DNA from: Pseudomonas gingeri
GTDB taxonomy: Bacteria > Pseudomonadota > Gammaproteobacteria > Pseudomonadales > Pseudomonadaceae
Length of the DNA stretch: 64,000 bases
NCBI RefSeq assembly: GCF_013386115.1
Contig: NZ_JACAOR010000007.1
Coordinates: 644,702 to 708,701 of the forward strand
Direction of reading: 5' to 3'
Positions 16,571 to 24,669 of this stretch are shown here, piece by piece (within the stretch, counting starts at the first letter, position 1; every line of letters begins with the position of its first letter). The notes beneath the pieces are model-generated. The model worked only from the letters and a program-made list of their open reading frames with translations. It was not told where the DNA came from and ran no database searches. A program made the position numbers and the translations under genes.

Positions 16571-17707
16571 ATGTTGAAGCGACTCTGGCTGCGCCTCGGC
16601 GCCTTTCTCGGCAAGAGCCTGCTGGTCCTGATCGGACTCGGCCTGCTCGGCTGGGGGTTGTCGACCGGCTGGTATGCCTGGCGCCACAGCGGGCCGGTCT
16701 CGGCGGAGGAACAGGTGCCGCCCGGTGAGTCGGCCATGACCCAGGACATCATCCAGACCGCCGTGCGCATCGTCGACCAGCACCGCGAGGGCACGCGCTT
16801 TCTGCGTGACGCCCATGCCAAGGCCCACGGCTGCGTGAAGGCCGAAGTCCGGGTACTCGATGGCCTGGGCGGCGATCTGCGCCAGGGTGTGTTCGCCGAG
16901 CCGGGCAAGACCTGGCAGGCCTTGATCCGCCTGTCCAATGGCAACGCCTACCCGCAGTTCGACAGTATCCGCGATGCCCGCGGCATGGCGATCAAGCTGA
17001 TGGATGTCCCCGGCAAGCAGTTGCTGGCGGGGCAACAGGGTCGTCACGAGCAGGATTTCGTGATGTTCAGCCACCCGAACTTTTTCGTCAGCGACGTTGC
17101 CGAGTACCAGCAGAACATCGGGGCCCAGGCCGATGGCAAGAAGGTCCTGGCGTTTTTCCCGAGCTGGAATCCCACCGGCTGGCAGATCCGCCATCTGTTC
17201 ATTGCCCTGGCAACCCTGGCGCCGGCACCGAAAAGCCCGACCCGGACGACCTACTTCTCCGTATCGCCGTACAAGTTCGGCAGCGCCAACGCCAAGTTCC
17301 GTGTAGCGCCCGATCCACAGAGCTGCCCGGAATACGAATTGCCGAAGCAGAACGAGGACCTGCCGAACTTCCTGCGCAGCGCCCTGGTCCAGCAGTTATC
17401 CACAGACCGCGTGCCGGCCTGCTTCGTCCTGCAGATCCAGCGCCAGAACGCCAACAAGTACATGCCGATCGAAGACACCAGCATCGAATGGAAGGAAAGC
17501 GATGCGCCATACGAGACCGTGGCGAGCGTGCGCATCCCGGCCCAGGACTTCGATACGCTGGAACAGAACATCGCCTGTGACAACCAGTCGTTCAGTCCCT
17601 GGCACGGCCTGGAGGCCCATCGACCGATTGGCGGGATCAACCGCTTGCGCAAGGCGGTATACGACGCGGTCAGCGATTACCGGCATAGCCGCAACGCCGA
17701 GCAATAG
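16571..17707 (+). CDS. Membrane-anchored catalase-fold heme protein
   Basis: 378 residues. One N-terminal membrane helix (LLVLIGLGLLGWGLSTGWYA) is followed by a catalase-like domain. Residues around HAKAHGCVKAEVRVLDGLGG correspond to the distal-His region of catalase-like proteins, and RLSNGNAYPQFDSIRDARGM to the following core strand and helix. It is much shorter than true catalases and lacks the usual C-terminal lid. Such minimal catalase-fold proteins often act as peroxidases or hydroperoxide-converting enzymes. AAGGATGACCCC precedes the ATG. Pairing with the upstream di-heme cytochrome suggests a shared periplasmic redox task. TTATCCACA also occurs inside the gene near 17397. Confidence 0.78.
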   Translation: MLKRLWLRLGAFLGKSLLVLIGLGLLGWGLSTGWYAWRHSGPVSAEEQVPPGESAMTQDIIQTAVRIVDQHREGTRFLRDAHAKAHGCVKAEVRVLDGLGGDLRQGVFAEPGKTWQALIRLSNGNAYPQFDSIRDARGMAIKLMDVPGKQLLAGQQGRHEQDFVMFSHPNFFVSDVAEYQQNIGAQADGKKVLAFFPSWNPTGWQIRHLFIALATLAPAPKSPTRTTYFSVSPYKFGSANAKFRVAPDPQSCPEYELPKQNEDLPNFLRSALVQQLSTDRVPACFVLQIQRQNANKYMPIEDTSIEWKESDAPYETVASVRIPAQDFDTLEQNIACDNQSFSPWHGLEAHRPIGGINRLRKAVYDAVSDYRHSRNAEQ

Positions 17708-17739
17708 CACCGTCCTTTATCCTTGTGGCGCCTGCGCGG

Positions 17740-17950
17740 GCGCCATCGCCGGCAAGCCGGCTCCCACAATAGCCCGTGCTGAACGCTGGATTGGCGTACG
17801 ACAAAAAACTTGTGGGAGCCGGCTTGCTGCCAAGACAACATCAGGCCCGCTCCACCATCACTGACAAACCGGCTCCTGCAATAGCCCGTGCTGAAAACTG
17901 GATTGGCGTGCGACAAAAATCTTGTGGGAGCCGGCTTGCTGGCGATCGCG
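17740..17950. repeat. REP cluster with a 63-bp direct repeat
   Basis: Three REP cores are visible (about 17746-17766, 17812-17830 and 17924-17944). The latter two belong to a 63-base direct repeat, 17767-17829 and 17879-17941, with a period of 112 bases and four mismatches. The gene-free stretch 17708-18067 holds only this cluster and the tRNA terminator. Confidence 0.8.
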
Positions 17951-18000
17951 ATATGAGCCTCACCGCCGCAACCACTGAACGGCGCCAGAAGAGACGGACG

Positions 18001-18027
18001 AAAAAAAGCCCGCACAAGGCGGGCTTT
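18001..18027 (-). terminator. Terminator of tRNA unit 1
   Basis: AAGCCCGC and GCGGGCTT pair. Read on the minus strand, the stem is followed by a run of seven or more T. It ends the tRNA-Val/tRNA-Asp transcript just downstream of tRNA-Asp copy 1. Confidence 0.8.
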
Positions 18028-18067
18028 CCGTGATGTCCTGGCGTTCAGTGGTCCAGAACATCGAATA

Positions 18068-18144
18068 TGGCGCAGCGGACGGGACTCGAACCCGCGACCC
18101 CCGGCGTGACAGGCCGGTATTCTAACCGACTGAACTACCGCTGC
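18068..18144 (-). tRNA. tRNA-Asp (GTC), copy 1
   Basis: 77 bases including an encoded CCA. The acceptor stem is GCAGCGG with CCGCTGC, the D-loop follows TAGTTCAGTCGGTTAGAAT, the anticodon loop CTGTCAC carries GTC, and the T arm has GGTTCGAGTCC. It lies 19 bases downstream of tRNA-Val copy 1 in the same transcript. Confidence 0.97.
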
Positions 18145-18163
18145 GCGTAACACTGATATCGAA

Positions 18164-18239
18164 TGGTGGGTGATGACGGGATCGAACCGCCGACCCTCTG
18201 CTTGTAAGGCAGATGCTCTCCCGGCTGAGCTAATCACCC
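18164..18239 (-). tRNA. tRNA-Val (TAC), copy 1
   Basis: 76 bases including CCA. The acceptor stem is GGGTGAT with ATCACCC, followed by TAGCTCAGCCGGGAGAGC, an anticodon loop with TAC (CTTACAA), and GGTTCGATCCC in the T arm. It is the first gene of the copy 1 unit. Its upstream region has a CATAAT -10 (18260-18265) but a poor -35. Confidence 0.97.
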
Positions 18240-18340
18240 TTCGCTTTCGGTGTGGGCGCATTATGCCACAAAAAATCCATAACGCACTGATTTAAATAAT
18301 CTTTTTTTAAATCCAGGATTTTTTGCAAACAGCAGACAGC

Positions 18341-18364
18341 AAAAAGCCCGCACTAGGCGGGCTT
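18341..18364 (-). terminator. Terminator of tRNA unit 2
   Basis: AAGCCCGC and GCGGGCTT pair and are followed on the minus strand by TTTTT. It is almost identical to the terminator of unit 1, showing that the duplication included it. Confidence 0.8.
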
Positions 18365-18405
18365 CCTGTGATGTCCTGGCGTTCAGTGGTCCAGAACATC
18401 GAATA

Positions 18406-18482
18406 TGGCGCAGCGGACGGGACTCGAACCCGCGACCCCCGGCGTGACAGGCCGGTATTCTAACCGACTGAACTACCGCTGC
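18406..18482 (-). tRNA. tRNA-Asp (GTC), copy 2
   Basis: Identical in sequence to copy 1 across all 77 bases, with encoded CCA. It follows tRNA-Val copy 2 after 19 bases. Confidence 0.97.
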
Positions 18483-18501
18483 GCGTAACACTGTTGACGA
18501 A

Positions 18502-18577
18502 TGGTGGGTGATGACGGGATCGAACCGCCGACCCTCTGCTTGTAAGGCAGATGCTCTCCCGGCTGAGCTAATCACCC
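18502..18577 (-). tRNA. tRNA-Val (TAC), copy 2
   Basis: Identical to copy 1 across 76 bases. It is the promoter-proximal gene of unit 2, driven by a near-consensus promoter about 22 bases upstream. Confidence 0.97.
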
Positions 18578-18598
18578 TTCGCTTTCGGTGTGGCGCGC

Positions 18599-18627
18599 AT
18601 TCTACGGAGCACTCCACACTCTGGCAA
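18599..18627 (-). promoter_or_regulatory. Sigma-70 promoter of tRNA unit 2
   Basis: On the minus strand, TTGCCA (-35), a 17-base spacer and TAGAAT (-10) precede tRNA-Val copy 2. A GC-rich stretch (GCGCGCC) follows the -10, as in stringently controlled stable-RNA promoters. Confidence 0.7.
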
Positions 18628-18737
18628 GCACTTTCTTTAATATTTTTCTCAGGCCTTCCAAAGACTTAGCAGAGGGTTGGCCTATCGGGCCACGAAGAGA
18701 ATAATGCCCTCCTTTGTATAAAGGAGAGATTCACCCC

Positions 18738-19658
18738 ATGTGGTTCAAAAACCTGCTTATCTATCGCCTGACCCAAGATCTGCCTTTTGATGCCGAGGCG
18801 TTGGAAACCGCACTGGCGACCAAACCGGCCCGCCCCTGTGCAAGCCAGGAGTTGACCACCTATGGCTTCGTCGCTCCGTTCGGCAAGGGTGAAGACGCCC
18901 CGCTGGTCCACGTCAGCGGCGACTTCCTGCTGGTCGCAGCACGCAAGGAAGAGCGCATCCTGCCCGGCAGCGTGGTGCGTGACGCACTGAAGGAAAAGGT
19001 CGAGGAGATCGAGGCCGAGCAAATGCGCAAGGTCTACAAGAAGGAACGCGATCAACTCAAGGATGAAATCATCCAGGCGTTCCTGCCCCGTGCCTTTATC
19101 CGTCGCTCGGCGACCTTTGCCGCGATCGCGCCGAAACAGGGCCTGATCCTGGTCAACTCGGCCAGCCCGAAACGCGCCGAAGACCTGCTGTCGACCCTGC
19201 GTGAAGTACTCGGCACCCTGCCGGTTCGTCCGCTGACCGTGAAGACCGCGCCGACCGCGGTGATGACCGACTGGGTCAAGACCCTGAAAGCCGCCGAGCA
19301 CTTCTTTGTACTCGACGAGTGCGAGCTGCGCGACACCCAGGAAGATGGCGGCATCGTCCGCTGCAAGCGCCAGGACCTGACCGGCGAGGAAATCCAGCTG
19401 CACCTGAGCACCGGCAAGATGGTCACCCAGCTGGCATTGGCCTGGCAAGACAAGCTGTCCTTCGTGCTCGATGACAAGATGGTGGTCAAGCGCCTGAAGT
19501 TCGAAGACCTGCTGCAGGACCAGGCGGAACAGGACGGTGGCGAAGAAGCCCTGGGCCAGCTGGACGCCAGCTTCACCCTGATGATGCTGACCTTCGGCGA
19601 GTTCCTGCCGGAACTGTTCGACGCCCTGGGTGGCGAGGAAATGCCGCAGGGCATCTGA
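18738..19658 (+). CDS. rdgC: Recombination-associated protein RdgC
   Basis: 306 residues from ATG 18738 (MWFKNLLIYRLTQDLPFDAE), the usual length of the family. The upstream ATG at 18714 would place the AAGGAG site inside the coding sequence, so I reject it. RdgC forms a ring-shaped dimer on duplex DNA, restrains RecA and is nucleoid-associated. Neighbouring genes match the PA3262-PA3263 order of P. aeruginosa. Residues 1-10 and the Lys/Glu-rich helix around 95-125 are typical. Confidence 0.95.
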   Translation: MWFKNLLIYRLTQDLPFDAEALETALATKPARPCASQELTTYGFVAPFGKGEDAPLVHVSGDFLLVAARKEERILPGSVVRDALKEKVEEIEAEQMRKVYKKERDQLKDEIIQAFLPRAFIRRSATFAAIAPKQGLILVNSASPKRAEDLLSTLREVLGTLPVRPLTVKTAPTAVMTDWVKTLKAAEHFFVLDECELRDTQEDGGIVRCKRQDLTGEEIQLHLSTGKMVTQLALAWQDKLSFVLDDKMVVKRLKFEDLLQDQAEQDGGEEALGQLDASFTLMMLTFGEFLPELFDALGGEEMPQGI

Positions 19659-19675
19659 TGCCGGACGCGGGCCCT

Positions 19676-19862
19676 GTGCAGGAGCCGACTTGCCGGCGAT
19701 AGCGTCCGCCTCATCGCTGGTAAGCCAGCTACAAGGGCCATGTCGGACACGGAACGGGCGTACGACATCCATTCCCTGTGGGAGCCGGCTTGCTGGCGAT
19801 AGCGTCCGCACAGCCACCACAAGGCTGCGAGGCGGCGTCCCGACAAACCGGCTCCTGCAAGG
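19676..19862. repeat. Cluster of four degenerate REP copies
   Basis: Two inverted pairs can be recognised. GCAGGAGCCGACTTGCCGGC faces TCATCGCTGGTAAGCCAGCT, and GTGGGAGCCGGCTTGCTGGC faces ACAAACCGGCTCCTGCAAGG. They fill most of the gap between rdgC and the BASS transporter gene. Confidence 0.75.
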
Positions 19863-19903
19863 GGCCGGGTCAAGATGACGAACTCAAATAACAAGGAAAT
19901 CCC

Positions 19904-20869
19904 ATGCGCGCACTGGCCGCACTCAGCCGTTTTGTCGGTAACACCTTCGCCTACTGGGTGCTGATTTTCGCCGTGCTGGCGTTTCTGCAACCTGCCTGGT
20001 TCATCAGCCTGAAAGTCGCCATCGTGCCCCTGCTCGGCCTGGTGATGTTCGGCATGGGCCTGACCCTCAAACTCGAAGACTTCGCCGAAGTCGCCCGCCA
20101 TCCCTGGCGCGTGGCCCTGGGCGTGGTCGCCCACTTCATTATCATGCCGGGCGTCGCCTGGCTGCTCTGCCGAGCCTTCCAGCTGCCAGCGGAAATCGCC
20201 GTCGGAGTGATCCTGGTCGGTTGCTGCCCGAGCGGCACTTCGTCCAATGTGATGACCTGGCTGGCCCGTGGCGACCTGGCGCTGTCGGTGGCGATTGCCG
20301 CGGTCACCACCCTGCTCGCCCCGTTGCTGACCCCGGCGCTGATCTGGCTGCTGGCCTCGGCCTGGTTGCCGGTGTCGTTCATGGAGCTGTTCTGGTCGAT
20401 CCTGCAAGTGGTGCTGCTGCCCATCGTGCTCGGCGTGGTTGCCCAACGCCTGCTGGGGGAACGGGTACGCCATGCGGTGGAAGTCCTGCCGCTGATCTCG
20501 GTGGTGAGCATCGTGATCATCGTCACCGCAGTGGTCGCCGCCAGCCAGGCGAAGATCGCCGAGTCGGGACTGCTGATCATGGCCGTGGTCATGCTGCATA
20601 ACAGCTTCGGTTATCTGCTCGGCTATTTCACCGGCCGCCTGTTCAAGCTGCCGCTGGCCCAGCGCAAGTCGCTGGCCCTGGAAGTCGGCATGCAGAACTC
20701 CGGGCTGGGCGCCGCCCTGGCCAGCGCGCATTTCTCGCCATTGGCGGCGGTGCCCAGCGCGCTGTTCAGTGTCTGGCACAATATTTCCGGGGCCCTGCTC
20801 TCGACCTGGTTCCGCCGGATGAGTGACAGGCAGGACCGCGAACTGGCCGCCCAGGGCACGGCCGACTGA
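19904..20869 (+). CDS. Bile acid:sodium symporter (BASS) family transporter
   Basis: 321 residues with nine to ten membrane spans. Family hallmarks are the region FGMGLTLKLEDF, the VGCCPSGTSSNVMTWLARGD segment that forms part of the sodium and substrate site, and EVGMQNSGLGAALA in the second crossover helix. BASS proteins import organic anions with sodium; bacterial members include pantothenate and keto-acid carriers. AAGGAAATCCC precedes the ATG. It lies about 100 bases upstream of the gdx gene and its riboswitch, probably as a separate unit. Confidence 0.88.
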   Translation: MRALAALSRFVGNTFAYWVLIFAVLAFLQPAWFISLKVAIVPLLGLVMFGMGLTLKLEDFAEVARHPWRVALGVVAHFIIMPGVAWLLCRAFQLPAEIAVGVILVGCCPSGTSSNVMTWLARGDLALSVAIAAVTTLLAPLLTPALIWLLASAWLPVSFMELFWSILQVVLLPIVLGVVAQRLLGERVRHAVEVLPLISVVSIVIIVTAVVAASQAKIAESGLLIMAVVMLHNSFGYLLGYFTGRLFKLPLAQRKSLALEVGMQNSGLGAALASAHFSPLAAVPSALFSVWHNISGALLSTWFRRMSDRQDRELAAQGTAD

Positions 20870-20915
20870 GTGACAGCTTGATCCCCAGGTTGAGAATGGG
20901 CAATATAGTGCGCAA

Positions 20916-20981
20916 CGCAGGGACGACCTTGCGGCTCGATCGAGTTATCAATCTGGGGACGACCCCGTCAATCGATGGAGG
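20916..20981 (+). promoter_or_regulatory. Guanidine-II riboswitch (mini-ykkC)
   Basis: Two hairpins with the diagnostic ACGA tetraloop are present: CGCAGGG-ACGA-CCTTGCG (20916-20933) and GGGG-ACGA-CCCC (20955-20966), separated by 21 bases. GGAGG (20977-20981) follows directly, then the gdx ATG at 20987. This is the mini-ykkC architecture. Guanidinium binding stabilises loop-loop contacts and frees the ribosome-binding site. The downstream gene is a known target of this class. Confidence 0.9.
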
Positions 20982-20986
20982 TCATC

Positions 20987-21304
20987 ATGTCCTGGATCAT
21001 TCTGTTTTTCGCCGGTCTGTTTGAAGTCGGTTGGGCCGTCGGCCTGAAATACACCGATGGCTTCAGCCGCCCGCTGCCCACCGCCCTGACCGTTGCCGCC
21101 ATGGCCATCAGCCTCGGCCTGCTGGGCCTTGCCATGAAGGAATTGCCGCTGGGGACCGCCTACGCGATCTGGACCGGTGTCGGCGCGGTGGGCACGGTGA
21201 TCGCCGGCATCATCCTGTTCGGCGAGTCCATGGCCCTGTTCCGGCTGGCGAGCGTGGCGCTGATCATCGCCGGACTGATCGGCCTGAAGGTCTCGGCGGC
21301 CTGA
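20987..21304 (+). CDS. gdx: Guanidinium exporter Gdx (SugE-type SMR protein)
   Basis: 105 residues and four membrane helices. SMR signatures are visible: the essential Glu in FAGLFEVGWAVGLKYTDGFS, the LPLGTAYAIWTGVGAVGT loop, and FGESMALFRLASVALI. The GLKYTDGF segment marks the SugE/Gdx subtype rather than EmrE. Gdx dimers exchange guanidinium for protons. ATG 20987 is chosen because GGAGG lies six bases upstream; the in-frame ATG at 20975 overlaps that site. The riboswitch upstream gives ligand-induced expression. Confidence 0.94.
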   Translation: MSWIILFFAGLFEVGWAVGLKYTDGFSRPLPTALTVAAMAISLGLLGLAMKELPLGTAYAIWTGVGAVGTVIAGIILFGESMALFRLASVALIIAGLIGLKVSAA

Positions 21305-21314
21305 CAGTGTCTCT

Positions 21315-21402
21315 TGTGGGAGCTGGCTTGCCGGCGATGAGGCCAACAAGCCTTGCGTCGCCTGATCGGACGCCATCGCCGGCAAGCCAGCTCCTACAAG
21401 GA
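21315..21402. repeat. REP pair between converging genes
   Basis: TGTGGGAGCTGGCTTGCCGG near 21316-21335 faces CATCGCCGGCAAGCCAGCTC near 21373-21392. It separates the convergent gdx and LplT-PlsC genes. Confidence 0.8.
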
Positions 21403-21441
21403 CCGTGTTCAACCATGAGGAATGGTTGAACACGAAACGCT

Positions 21442-23319
21442 CTATCGGTGCACCATCCCCCGCAACTGCAACACCTGCTCACGCAACCGCGCCGGCACTG
21501 CCTCCTCGGCCACCACCGTCGGCCCGGCCACCAGGGTCACCCGTGACCAGAGGCGACGGAACAGGCCCTTCTGCGGATCGCGGCTGAAGAAGCTGCCCCA
21601 CAAGCCTTGCAGCGCCAGAGGAATCACCGGCACCGGGGTTTCCTCCAGCACGCGGGTCATGCCGCCCTTGAACTCGCTGATCTCGCCATCGGTGGTCAGC
21701 TTGCCCTCGGGAAAAATGCACACCAGCTCGCCGTCCTTCAGGTACTCGGCAATCTTGCGGAACGCACGCTCGTAGATCTCCAGGTCTTCACCGCGCCCGG
21801 CAATCGGAATCGCCCCGGCAGTGCGGAAGATGAAGTTGAGCACCGGCAAACGGTAGATCTTGTAATACATCACGAAGCGGATCGGCCGACGTACCGCCCC
21901 GCCGATCAGCAGCGCATCGACGAACGATACGTGGTTGCACACCAGCAACGCCGGCCCTTCATCGGGGATCAGCTCAAGGTTCCTGTGTTCGACCCGGTAC
22001 ATGGAATGGCTGAGGAGCCAGATCATGAAACGCATGCTGAACTCGGGGACGATCTTGAAGATGTAGGCGTTGACCGCGATGTTCATCAGCGACACCACCA
22101 GGAACAACTCCGGGATCGACAGCTTCGCCACGCTCAGCAGCAGAATCGAGACGATTGCCGAGACCACCATGAACAACGCATTGAGAATATTGTTCGCGGC
22201 GATCACCCGGGCCCGCTCGTTCTCGGCGGTGCGCGACTGGATCAAGGCATACAGCGGCACGATATAGAAGCCGCCGAACACCCCCAGCCCGAGGATATCG
22301 AGCAACACCCACCAGGCCTGGTGGTAGCCCAGCACATTCAGCCAGTCATTGGCCTGGATGTTCTGCGGCAAGTTGCCCGAATGCCACCACAACAGCAGGC
22401 CGAACAGTGTCAGGCCGAAAGAGCCGAACGGCACCAGGCCGATTTCCACCTTGCGTCCGGACAGGCGCTCGCAAAGCATCGAACCCACCGCGATGCCTAC
22501 CGAGAACACGGTGAGAATCAGGGTCACCACGGTTTCATCGCCGTACATCCATTCCTTGGCGTAGGCGGGAATCTGCGTCAGGTAGATCGCCCCGACAAAC
22601 CAGAACCATGAGTTGCCGACAATCGAGCGCGAGACCGCCGGCGTCTGTCCCAGGCCCAGGCGCAAGGTGGCCCAGGACTGGCTGAAGATATTCCAGTTCA
22701 ACCGCAACTGTGGACTGGACGCCGCCGCCCGGGGAATGCCGCGGCTGGCGAGATAGCCCAGGACCGCCACGCCGATGATGGCGGCGGAGACAACCGGTGC
22801 GTAATGACTGGAGGACATCATGATCCCGGCACCGATGGTCCCGGCCAGGATCGCCAGGAAGGTACCCATTTCCACCAGGCCGTTGCCACCCACCAGTTCC
22901 TCTTCGCGCAGGGCCTGGGGCAGGATCGAATATTTCACCGGGCCGAACAGCGCCGAATGGGTGCCCATGGCGAACAACGCCACCAGCATCAGGGACAGGT
23001 GGTCGAACAGGAAGCCGGTGGCCCCGACCGCCATGATGGCGATTTCCCCCAGCTTGATCAGCCGGATCAGCGCGTCCTTGGCGAACTTCTCGCCAAACTG
23101 CCCGGCCAGGGCCGAAAACAGGAAGAACGGCAGGATGAACAGCAGGGCGCAGAGGTTGACCCAGATGCCGCGATCACCGTCGATGCTCAACTTGTAGAGG
23201 ATGGCGAGGATCAACGACTGCTTGAAGATATTGTCGTTGAACGCTCCGAGCGACTGGGTCACGAAGAACGGCAGGAAGCGCCGCGTACGCAGTAGGCTGA
23301 ACTGTGAGGGGTGACTCAT
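21442..23319 (-). CDS. LplT-like transporter fused to a PlsC acyltransferase
   Basis: 625 residues. Residues 1 to about 410 form an MFS transporter resembling lysophospholipid flippase LplT (start ...RTRRFLPFFVTQSLGAFNDN, then ALFGPVKYSILPQ). The last 200 residues are a 1-acylglycerol-3-phosphate acyltransferase domain with the HX4D motif in CNHVSFVDALL and FPEGKLT. In E. coli the parts are separate (LplT and Aas). Here the AMP-ligase half of Aas is missing, so acyl donor use must differ, perhaps acyl-ACP or acyl-CoA. The likely role is import and reacylation of lysophospholipids at the inner membrane. Confidence 0.87.
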   Translation of the reverse strand: MSHPSQFSLLRTRRFLPFFVTQSLGAFNDNIFKQSLILAILYKLSIDGDRGIWVNLCALLFILPFFLFSALAGQFGEKFAKDALIRLIKLGEIAIMAVGATGFLFDHLSLMLVALFAMGTHSALFGPVKYSILPQALREEELVGGNGLVEMGTFLAILAGTIGAGIMMSSSHYAPVVSAAIIGVAVLGYLASRGIPRAAASSPQLRLNWNIFSQSWATLRLGLGQTPAVSRSIVGNSWFWFVGAIYLTQIPAYAKEWMYGDETVVTLILTVFSVGIAVGSMLCERLSGRKVEIGLVPFGSFGLTLFGLLLWWHSGNLPQNIQANDWLNVLGYHQAWWVLLDILGLGVFGGFYIVPLYALIQSRTAENERARVIAANNILNALFMVVSAIVSILLLSVAKLSIPELFLVVSLMNIAVNAYIFKIVPEFSMRFMIWLLSHSMYRVEHRNLELIPDEGPALLVCNHVSFVDALLIGGAVRRPIRFVMYYKIYRLPVLNFIFRTAGAIPIAGRGEDLEIYERAFRKIAEYLKDGELVCIFPEGKLTTDGEISEFKGGMTRVLEETPVPVIPLALQGLWGSFFSRDPQKGLFRRLWSRVTLVAGPTVVAEEAVPARLREQVLQLRGMVHR

Positions 23320-23409
23320 CTTCCATGGTCCTGAGTGGCGCCGAGAGCGGCTTTCTTGTTGGAATGCGGATCACCGCTCCAGGCCACAACCTTACCTAAT
23401 CCTGAAGAT

Positions 23410-24564
23410 TTATTTCGCGATTCCTGCAAGGCAGGGCGAAACAAACAGCTCGCCTTTATACGCGCCCCGCAGCGTACGACTGCCGACGATCAGCCACAAG
23501 ACCGCCAGCAAGGCCACCAGCACCAGGCCAAAGCCGCTGAAAAAGCCCAGGTGCAAGGTGCTGCCCAGTTTCAGGGTCGCCAGGGAGTAGACGCCCAGGG
23601 GGAAAGTGAAGCCCCACCAGCCGAGGTTGAAGGGAATGCCGCGACGCAGGTAACGCAGGGTGATCAGCACCGCCATCAGCATCCACCACAGGCCGAAGCC
23701 CCAGAGGATGATGCCGGCGACCAGGCCCAGGCCACTGGCGATCTCGCCGATCCCCGCCAACCCATTGGCGGCGAAGATCGCCGGCGAATCCGCCCCCAGC
23801 ACCAGCATGCCCAAGGCCCCGGTACCGATCGGCCCCAGCGCCAGCCAGCTCGAGGCCGCCATGTTTTCATGGGGCAACTTGTGCAAGGCCATGCGCAACA
23901 GCAGGATCACCAGGATGCTGAACGCCACAGGCACCGAGAACGCCCAGAGCACATAGCTGGTGATCAGCACATTGAACTGCATGTGCGCATCCAGCAGGTG
24001 CGGCGCCAGCAGGCCACCACTGGCCGCCGCCACTTCCGCGGCCACCACCGGCAACAGCCAGACCGCGGTCATCTGGTCGATGCTGTGCTGCTGGCGGGTG
24101 AACATCATGAAGGGAATCAGCACGCCGCAGGCCAGGGACATCGCCACATCGATCCACCACAGCACCTCGGCGACCTGCACCGCACCGTCGCCCCAGCGCG
24201 CCACGCCAAACAGCAGGAAGCCATTGATGATGGTCGCCAGCCCCATGGGAATGGTGCCGAAGAACATCGAGACCGTGGAATGGCCGAAAATCCGCCGGGC
24301 CTCGTCGAAAAACAATACCCAGCGTGCGCCGTAGAGCAGGCTGAACACGGCGAACAGCAGGATATTGAACAACCATAAGCCCTCGGCGAAGGCACGCTGG
24401 CCCGGTACTTCAACCGGCAACTGGGCCAGGGCCAGCGCCAGGACTCCGGTGCCCATGGTGGCGGCGAACCAGTTCGGGGTGAACTGGCGGATGGCTTCCC
24501 GGGGGTGCTGCAAATGGCTCAAGGGCCGCAGTCCGGGTTTGATGCTGTTGGGGCACGTTTGCAT
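23410..24564 (-). CDS. TDT/SLAC1-family transporter (TehA/Ssu1-like)
   Basis: 384 residues with about ten membrane spans. The start NWFAATMGTGVLALALAQLP is the typical first helix of the tellurite-resistance/dicarboxylate (TDT) family. Other conserved parts are FFGTIPMGLATIINGF and LGWWGFTFPLGVYSLAT, the latter with the pore-facing Phe region. Members include sulfite exporters, malic acid carriers and anion channels, so the substrate is open. AGGAG lies six bases before the ATG. It is a single gene between the LplT-PlsC gene and the isochorismatase operon. Confidence 0.88.
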   Translation of the reverse strand: MQTCPNSIKPGLRPLSHLQHPREAIRQFTPNWFAATMGTGVLALALAQLPVEVPGQRAFAEGLWLFNILLFAVFSLLYGARWVLFFDEARRIFGHSTVSMFFGTIPMGLATIINGFLLFGVARWGDGAVQVAEVLWWIDVAMSLACGVLIPFMMFTRQQHSIDQMTAVWLLPVVAAEVAAASGGLLAPHLLDAHMQFNVLITSYVLWAFSVPVAFSILVILLLRMALHKLPHENMAASSWLALGPIGTGALGMLVLGADSPAIFAANGLAGIGEIASGLGLVAGIILWGFGLWWMLMAVLITLRYLRRGIPFNLGWWGFTFPLGVYSLATLKLGSTLHLGFFSGFGLVLVALLAVLWLIVGSRTLRGAYKGELFVSPCLAGIAK

Positions 24565-24669
24565 GGCTGACTCCTGTCCTCGGGTGAGGTTGCAGTCATC
24601 ATAGAACCGTATCGAATATCCATATAACGGGTAATTTCTCTATCTGTTATCTATTTTACAGATATAAAT

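Noticed and set aside
17740..17950. CRISPR array
   Set aside because: The repeats are REP palindromes with irregular spacing and no cas genes; the 112-base direct repeat has only two copies.
18068..18577. tRNA-associated genomic island
   Set aside because: The tRNA genes are duplicated, but no integrase, attachment-site copy or composition shift follows.
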